A DNA stretch of 64,000 bases from Phycisphaerales bacterium. Its GTDB lineage: Bacteria; Planctomycetota; Phycisphaerae; Phycisphaerales; SM1A02. The notes under the pieces are model-generated. The model was not told the origin of the DNA. It saw only the letters and a list, made by a program, of their open reading frames with translations, and ran no database searches. The stretch spans positions 191,703 to 255,702 of the forward strand of contig JAKVBU010000007.1 in assembly GCA_022446885.1 (NCBI GenBank), given 5' to 3'. The position numbers were made by a program, and so were the translations under genes. Of this stretch, positions 58,528 through 64,000 are shown piece by piece (within the stretch, counting starts at the first letter, position 1; each line of letters begins with the position of its first letter).

Positions 58528-59997
58528 ATGAGCACGAACCCACATCGAGACTTTTGTGGCCGCACGCGGCGAGAGTTCCTCTGGGAAGCGGGCGGTGCAT
58601 TCACATCTGTCGCACTTGCGGGCATGCTTGGCGCCGACGGATTTTTGTCGAGCCAGGCAGTGGCCGCAGATGGTGTGACACCTCTGACCAATCCACTGGC
58701 GGCCAGACCAATGCACCATGCGGGCCGCTGTAAGAGCGTGATTTTCCTGTTTATGTACGGCGGCCCCAGTCAGGTCGACACGTTTGATCACAAGCCGAAG
58801 TTGTACGGCCTCGACGGAAAGACCATCGACGTACACACCAAGGGGCGAGGTGGCACGAGGTCGCAGGGCCGCATCGTTGGTCCCAAATGGCACTTCAACA
58901 AGTACGGGGAGTGTGGGAAGTCGGTCAGCACGCTGTTTCCACATCTGGCGACCTGTGTGGATGACATGGCATTCATCCACTCGATGACGGCAGACTCTCC
59001 GTTGCATGGCTCAGCCATGCTGATGATGAACTCCGGTCGAATTCTCAGTGGGTCGCCGGCGCTGGGTTCGTGGGTGAACTACGGGCTCGGCACGGAGAAC
59101 AGCGATCTGCCCGGATTCGTCGTGATGCTTGACAAGACCGGTGGCCCGATTTCAGGGGCCAAGAACTGGTCCAGTGGATACATGCCGGCGACCCATGCCG
59201 GAACGGTGCTACGCAGTGATGGCGTTCCCATTCTGGACCTCGACCCCCCGGCGGACCTGTCCCGAAAGGGCCAGCGGAAGATGCTCGATCGGCTGCGGAC
59301 GCTGAACGAGCGTCATCAGTTGGAGCGAGTCAACAACAGCGATCTGGCATCCCGAATTCACTCATACGAACTGGCCTACCGCATGCAGGCAGCGGCTCCT
59401 GAAGCTGTCGAACTGGCCGCCGAGCCGCGGCACGTGCGAGATCTCTACGGGCTCGACGAGCCGCGCACGCACGACTTCGCCAAGAAGTGCATCATGGCCC
59501 GCCGACTGGTCGAACGAGGCGTTCGCTTCATCCAGGTCTACAGCGGAGGCAACCACAATGACGCCAATTGGGATGCCCATGGAGATCTGGTGCACAACCA
59601 TGAACTGCATGCGGGCAATACCGACAAGCCGATCGCCGGGTTGCTGAAGGACCTCAAACAACGTGGACTGCTTGAAGAGACGCTCGTTGTCTGGGGCGGA
59701 GAGTTCGGCAGACAGCCCACAGCCGAGTACGCCGAGGGAACGGGCCGCGATCACAACGCCGACGGATTCACCATGTGGATGGCTGGCGGCGGCATCAAGG
59801 GTGGGATCTCGGTCGGCGAAACCGATGAGTTGGGCAACAAGGCGGTCGATCAACCGCTGCATGTGCGGCGGCTGCACGCGACCATTCTGCATCTGATGGG
59901 TCTGGACCCAAACGCCCTGTCGTACTTCCACGCCGGGCTCGACCAGAAGCTCGTTGGCGTCGAAGGCGCTTGGCCAATCAGGCAATTGCTGGCCTGA
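58528..59997 (+). CDS. DUF1501 sulfatase-like protein with Tat signal
   Basis: 489 aa starting one base after the DUF1549 stop. The N-terminus has a twin-arginine signal (GRTRREFLWEAGGAFTSVALAGML). Core motifs: VIFLFMYGGPSQVDTFDHKPKLYGLDGKTID, DDMAFIHSMTADSPLHGSAMLMMNSGR, GLGTENSDLPGFVVM, VWGGEFGRQPTAEY and GRDHNADGFTMWMAGGGIKGG. These are alkaline-phosphatase-superfamily-like metal-site blocks characteristic of DUF1501. Secreted folded by Tat together with the DUF1549/1553 partner; catalytic activity is not known. Confidence 0.95.
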   Translation: MSTNPHRDFCGRTRREFLWEAGGAFTSVALAGMLGADGFLSSQAVAADGVTPLTNPLAARPMHHAGRCKSVIFLFMYGGPSQVDTFDHKPKLYGLDGKTIDVHTKGRGGTRSQGRIVGPKWHFNKYGECGKSVSTLFPHLATCVDDMAFIHSMTADSPLHGSAMLMMNSGRILSGSPALGSWVNYGLGTENSDLPGFVVMLDKTGGPISGAKNWSSGYMPATHAGTVLRSDGVPILDLDPPADLSRKGQRKMLDRLRTLNERHQLERVNNSDLASRIHSYELAYRMQAAAPEAVELAAEPRHVRDLYGLDEPRTHDFAKKCIMARRLVERGVRFIQVYSGGNHNDANWDAHGDLVHNHELHAGNTDKPIAGLLKDLKQRGLLEETLVVWGGEFGRQPTAEYAEGTGRDHNADGFTMWMAGGGIKGGISVGETDELGNKAVDQPLHVRRLHATILHLMGLDPNALSYFHAGLDQKLVGVEGAWPIRQLLA

Positions 59998-60032
59998 GAG
60001 GGGCTCCGGTGGCCGATAGACTGGATTGAGCG

Positions 60033-62645
60033 ATGGCTCAGGAGCCCCCCAAGGACGACGATCGACCTGATGGTGCGGACGAGATTCCGCCCACGATCGA
60101 TCCTGATGCGCCTGAAGACGACGACTTCGCCACGATTGACTCGTCGATTCAACAGCGGCCCGAAGAGGACGCCGGGGACTACGCCACAATCGACTCGTCG
60201 ATTCAGAAGCGCCCGGCACATATGGCGCCTCCGGATCCGGAAAACCCACCCTCCGATGTGAGCACCATTCTTCCCTTGGAAGACGACATCGCCACCATGG
60301 AGGGCGTAGACAAGTTGCCTGAGGTCGGCCCGGAGCGCATAGCGTCCTTCCGGCTGCTTGGTGTCATTGGCGTGGGCGGCATGGGCAAGGTCTATCTGGC
60401 TGTGCAGGATCGCCCTCGACGCCACGTGGCCCTCAAGGTGATGAAGGGTGGGGCGGTTTCAGAACAGGCGCTGCGTCGGTTCGAGTTCGAGGCGGAGCTG
60501 CTCGCACGGCTTGTTCACCGGGGCATCGCGCAGATTTACGAGGCGGGCACCTTCGACGACGGCGAGGGCATAGCACCCTATTTCGCCATGGAGTACGTGC
60601 CCAGCGCCCGCAGCATGCGGGCCTTCTGTTCTGATCGCGAGCTGAGCCCGAAGGACATGGTTTCACTCATGCAACGCGTGTGTGAGGCGGTGGGGTTCGG
60701 GCACGCCAAGGGCATCATTCACCGGGATCTGAAACCGGGGAACATCCTTGTTGGCTCAAACGGCGAGCCCAAGATCATCGACTTCGGCGTGGCCCGGAGC
60801 ACAGACAGTGATCGCTCGGTCACCATGCAGACAGATGTCCACGCCATCGTGGGCACTCTGCAGTACATGGCCCCGGAGCAGTGCACAGGCGATGTTCTGG
60901 ATTTGGATACCTCCGCAGATGTCTACGCCCTTGGCGTGACGCTGTATCAGTTGCTCACAGGCCGCCTTCCGTACGAGGTCAGCGGACAGCCTCTGACCAC
61001 CGCTATCCGGATCGTTTCCGAGACTGTGCCGGAACGCATCGGGAGCATCGACAAAGCGCTAGCCGGCGACCTCGACGTCATCGTGCAGAAGGCGCTCGCC
61101 AAGGACCGGGCCGATCGCTATCGGACGGCTTCCGAGTTTGGAGATGATCTTCGCCGCTGGCTCAATGACGAGCCCATAAGCGCTGCGCCACCAACCCTCA
61201 TGGTTCTCGTGCGCCGTGCCATCCGTCGGAACAAGGGAGCTGTCGCTGCCGTGGCAGGCATGGTGGCGATGTTGGTCGTCGCGGTGGTGGTGGGGGTGTT
61301 CGCACTGTTCGCTCGAAACGATGCACTCGAGGCCCGAGCGGGCGTGTTGCAGGCTGAGAACCAGATTCTCGAAGAGCAGGCGCAGAAGCGAGAGATGGTC
61401 GGCAGCCTGATCAATCACTTCATGAGCAATACGTTCAAAGTGATTGCACCCTTGTCGGGTTCACAGGAGGCCCGTGAACAGCTGATCAACATGAGCCTTG
61501 AGTACATCGAGCGGTTGCGGGAGCAGGCCGCCGAAGATCCGGGCATCCAACGTCTGCTCGCAGAAGCCCTGCAGCAGGCGGGCATGAACATGTGGTCCAT
61601 GAGCAGCGGTAACCGTGGCCGAATAGACGATGCTGTGTTGAAGTACGAGGAGTCAGTTCAACTGGCTGACACGCTGCACAATGACGAGGCCGCCGACATC
61701 AAGTCACGCATGCTGGCTGTTCGAGGTCGTTTGTTTCTGTACAACGCTTATCGATCTCAGGGCAAGTCGGATGATGCACGTCGCATGCTCGATGAAGCCG
61801 AGCCACTGCTCGATCATGTTGATTTGAACACCGCCGACGTTGACGATGCCAGGGCCGTCGTCGGCATCAGGCTCAAGCGGGCGGCAGGGTCGAGGGCGCG
61901 GCCCGACGAGGATCCGGATCTGATCGCCCTGTTGGATACGGCTCAGCAGGTGCTCGATCGGTTTCCCGAACATCGCGGTGTGCGTCGAGATGCCACCATC
62001 GCCTGGAACTACGCCGGATTCGCCTGGGCCCATCAGAAAGAGAACGAGAAATCACTCGAGCTGTACAACCGCTCGCTGGCCGAGCGACAGGATCTACTTG
62101 AGGGGGCCGAGCAGCAGAACACAGCCCGTCGTGATGTGCTCAACGTGCACCGGTATGTCTGCGGTGAGTTGACCATGTTGAACCGTCTCGACGAGGTGCT
62201 CGAGGCATATGAACTCGACATCGTTCCGCTCGCCCGAACACTGTCCAGACAGAGCGCCACCGACAGCCGGGCCCGAACGGATCTGGCCAAGGTGCTCGCT
62301 GAGCATGCGAGCATATTGGCCAGACTGAAGCGCCATGAAGAGGCGATACCTTTGTTCACCGAATCCCGCGAGCATTGGATGAAGGTTGTCGAGGATGCGG
62401 GAGGAGACATGTCCAACGACTACTGGACGACTCAGGCTGTTCTTCGGCTGGATATCGATCTGGCCAAGGCACAACTCGCGTCCGGGCTCGTTGTAGATGC
62501 TGAGGAGACGTCCGAGCGGTCAGTGAGCTTTGGGAGGTCGGCGTTGGAAACCTGGCCAGACCAGGGATCGATCAAGTCGATGTACAACGAGGCGCGAAGA
62601 CTGCGGGCTCACATCATCGAGAGGGGCGATACAGGTCAGCCCTGA
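60033..62645 (+). CDS. Membrane Ser/Thr protein kinase with tandem N-terminal motif and C-terminal TPR-like region
   Basis: 870 aa. The N-terminal tail (1-100) is acidic and holds two copies of ATIDSSIQ (33-40 and 51-58) and a third weaker DDIATMEG (84-91). The kinase domain (about 104-385) is complete: G-loop GVGGMGKV (113-120), Lys135 in HVALKV, HRDLKPGN (230-237), DFGVAR (250-255), APEQ (280-283) and a Rossmann-type YALGVTLYQLLTGRLPY. A helix at 402-427 crosses the membrane, then an extracytoplasmic coiled-coil/TPR-like part (430-870) follows. In related planctomycetes such kinases are numerous and regulate growth or envelope processes. The C-terminus overlaps the convergent FG-GAP gene by 10 bases. 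Confidence 0.94.
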   Translation: MAQEPPKDDDRPDGADEIPPTIDPDAPEDDDFATIDSSIQQRPEEDAGDYATIDSSIQKRPAHMAPPDPENPPSDVSTILPLEDDIATMEGVDKLPEVGPERIASFRLLGVIGVGGMGKVYLAVQDRPRRHVALKVMKGGAVSEQALRRFEFEAELLARLVHRGIAQIYEAGTFDDGEGIAPYFAMEYVPSARSMRAFCSDRELSPKDMVSLMQRVCEAVGFGHAKGIIHRDLKPGNILVGSNGEPKIIDFGVARSTDSDRSVTMQTDVHAIVGTLQYMAPEQCTGDVLDLDTSADVYALGVTLYQLLTGRLPYEVSGQPLTTAIRIVSETVPERIGSIDKALAGDLDVIVQKALAKDRADRYRTASEFGDDLRRWLNDEPISAAPPTLMVLVRRAIRRNKGAVAAVAGMVAMLVVAVVVGVFALFARNDALEARAGVLQAENQILEEQAQKREMVGSLINHFMSNTFKVIAPLSGSQEAREQLINMSLEYIERLREQAAEDPGIQRLLAEALQQAGMNMWSMSSGNRGRIDDAVLKYEESVQLADTLHNDEAADIKSRMLAVRGRLFLYNAYRSQGKSDDARRMLDEAEPLLDHVDLNTADVDDARAVVGIRLKRAAGSRARPDEDPDLIALLDTAQQVLDRFPEHRGVRRDATIAWNYAGFAWAHQKENEKSLELYNRSLAERQDLLEGAEQQNTARRDVLNVHRYVCGELTMLNRLDEVLEAYELDIVPLARTLSRQSATDSRARTDLAKVLAEHASILARLKRHEEAIPLFTESREHWMKVVEDAGGDMSNDYWTTQAVLRLDIDLAKAQLASGLVVDAEETSERSVSFGRSALETWPDQGSIKSMYNEARRLRAHIIERGDTGQP

Positions 62646-64000
62646 CAGGATCCGAAGCTTGCGATCACGAGAAGTAGATCTTCTATGTCGATCGTATCGC
62701 TCCCGTCGATGTCTCCAGAACAAGGCTCGCCTGCTTCGCAGTCGTTTCCGAACTGGGAAATGACGGCAAGTAGATCATCGATGTTCACCGTACCGTTGCC
62801 ATCGATGTCCTCAGGGCAGGTGATCGTGTGCAGTGAAATGAGCGACATCTCATCAGTGAGGCTTGTTGCGTCTCCGATAGAGATCAACTGTGAAGTGCCA
62901 CTAGCATCTAGATCACCTGTCGAAAGGAGCAGTGGTGCCTCGGCTAAGCCAGTCTCCAACGAGGTGAACTGCAGCCCACCCTCGTTCTGAAGTACTCGAA
63001 TAATTCTGTTTCCGTCGGCATCTGTGGAGATAGCGGCGATGTCGAGTTGGCGGTCGTCATTAAGATCGATCAGTACAACGTCGCCAGGTTCCGCTCCAAT
63101 AGGGATCGGAACACCCGACATGTAACCAGTGGTTGTGCCGCGGAGTAGGACAATGGTGCCATTGGCGGCGCTTGTTACGACGATGTCCTCGATGCCGTCG
63201 TCATCAAGATCCGCCCGGGCACTATTGATCGGATCAGCTCCCACGGCTTGAATGTCAAACGCAAATGAGCGATCACCCAGCGCAATAGAACCCCCTATGT
63301 TGCCGCCCGTTCCGTTGTTGAATACGATGAAAGTCAGCTGCTTCTGGTCTTCTTCCTTGCTTGGATCAATGATCCGTGGCACACCGGGGGTGTCTTGATC
63401 CCCTCCGCCAGCGAGGCCACCTTCTGGGAAACGAAGAGGCGACCAACCAAACCACCACTGAATAGCGCCGCTGCCGTCACCATCCAGATCATCAATGCCG
63501 ACCATGAGATCGATGGGATCACCTTCATCGATCTGCATCGATGCGGCGCAGGTCACCGGCCCAATAGTGGTGTACGGCTCATGGATGAAACCTGTGGACA
63601 GATCTCCATCTTCATTCCATAACACTTCGATGCCGTCAGCCACCGTGCCGATGACGAGGTCCACATGACCGTCGCCATTGAAGTCACCACTTGTGATGCA
63701 GGTGGGGTTATTCGATGTATTGAACTGAGCCTGAAGTTCCACGCCCCCAAATCCGTCATCCTGAAACACGATCAATGTGCCAGGGGCTCCGTCGAGAAGT
63801 ACACAGACTTCATCTGCACCATCCCCGGTGAGATCGACTACTTCCATTGCAATGACCGCCCCGTCAAATTCAAGGGAGTTTGGATCACCAAATCCCAACA
63901 ACCCATCGAGTGACACGACATCGATCGACACATCCCATGTATCTCCGACTAGGTCGTCCCCAGCGTCGTAGGTGAGCTGCATCGCCATGCCCTCTGGCAT
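62636..64000 (-). CDS. Secreted FG-GAP/VCBS-like repeat protein with dockerin-like tail, 5' end beyond window
   Basis: At least 454 codons; the N-terminus lies beyond base 64000. FG-GAP-type calcium repeats: VVDLTGDGADEVCVLL, SGDFNGDGHVDLVIG, GIDDLDGDGSGAIQWW, RADLDDDGIEDIVVTS, LIDLNDDRQLDIAAIS and STGDLDASGTSQLISIG. These fold as a beta-propeller, found in adhesins and integrin-like extracellular proteins. The tail has two calcium-loop dockerin-like repeats, DIDGNGTVNIDDLLAVISQFG and DIDGSDTIDIEDLLLVIASFG, like the beta-helix gene at 9.3-14.5 kb. Probably surface or secreted; ligand unknown. It ends in CQG with a convergent overlap to the kinase gene. Confidence 0.9.
   Translation of the reverse strand: MPEGMAMQLTYDAGDDLVGDTWDVSIDVVSLDGLLGFGDPNSLEFDGAVIAMEVVDLTGDGADEVCVLLDGAPGTLIVFQDDGFGGVELQAQFNTSNNPTCITSGDFNGDGHVDLVIGTVADGIEVLWNEDGDLSTGFIHEPYTTIGPVTCAASMQIDEGDPIDLMVGIDDLDGDGSGAIQWWFGWSPLRFPEGGLAGGGDQDTPGVPRIIDPSKEEDQKQLTFIVFNNGTGGNIGGSIALGDRSFAFDIQAVGADPINSARADLDDDGIEDIVVTSAANGTIVLLRGTTTGYMSGVPIPIGAEPGDVVLIDLNDDRQLDIAAISTDADGNRIIRVLQNEGGLQFTSLETGLAEAPLLLSTGDLDASGTSQLISIGDATSLTDEMSLISLHTITCPEDIDGNGTVNIDDLLAVISQFGNDCEAGEPCSGDIDGSDTIDIEDLLLVIASFGSCQG

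Noticed and set aside
1..64000. Phage, transposon, integrase or defence genes
   Set aside because: None of the intact frames carries transposase, recombinase, nuclease-toxin or CRISPR-associated motifs; genes are housekeeping or envelope types.

Overview
The window looks like a chromosomal segment of a planctomycete, most likely class Phycisphaerae. The evidence is a paired DUF1549/DUF1553 and DUF1501 gene set, secreted proteins ending in dockerin-like tails (DxDGDGxVxxxDLL...), a VPAPG-type C-terminal sorting signal, a Ser/Thr kinase with C-terminal TPR-like helices, and a long MoxR/DUF58/BatA/vWA operon. Base composition is moderately GC-rich by eye (not computed). Gene density is very high, with many 1-4 base stop/start overlaps. 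I see no phage, insertion sequence, CRISPR array or rRNA operon. The one tRNA is tRNA-Ala(TGC).

Layout. 1-3124: start of a thiolase, fructose-1,6-bisphosphatase and a PrpD-family dehydratase. 3161-9230: a DedA/ATP-grasp fusion, NRDE and DinB-like proteins, a small Cys-motif protein pair, and an amino-acid permease fused to two universal stress domains. 9298-14517: a giant secreted beta-helix protein. 14764-19671: a B12-binding/MeaB GTPase fusion, argS, and a VKOR-DsbA fusion. 19731-25703: PQQ-type sugar dehydrogenase, ComEC, DNA polymerase III delta', Lgt and TrpD. 25692-37823: a seven-gene minus-strand operon (MoxR, DUF58, BatA-like, vWA, coiled-coil giant, cyclase-fold protein, secreted protein). 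37902-44566: mutM, a 340-base noncoding gap that may be oriC, dnaA, an RNase Z-like hydrolase, a prenyl diphosphate synthase, a methyltransferase, a Dabb lipoprotein and RsmJ. 44586-52235: a small membrane peptide, a sorted exoprotein, tRNA-Ala, TlpA, an SH3-like protein, Sua5, ChaN, a TPR plus double alpha-CTD protein, and SpoIID. 52455-55513: prpB, prpC and a 3-hydroxyacyl-CoA dehydrogenase. 55515-64000: DUF1549/DUF1501, kinase, and the 3' end of an FG-GAP/dockerin exoprotein.

Metabolic themes. PrpB, PrpC and PrpD would together give a methylcitrate route for propionyl-CoA. The thiolase and the hydroxyacyl-CoA dehydrogenase belong to beta-oxidation or its reverse. The B12/MeaB fusion points to a cobalamin-dependent acyl-CoA mutase encoded elsewhere. 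The most unusual proteins are the TPR plus tandem RNA polymerase alpha-CTD protein, the DedA/ATP-grasp fusion, and the MoxR operon. No complete new defence or mobile system is evident.
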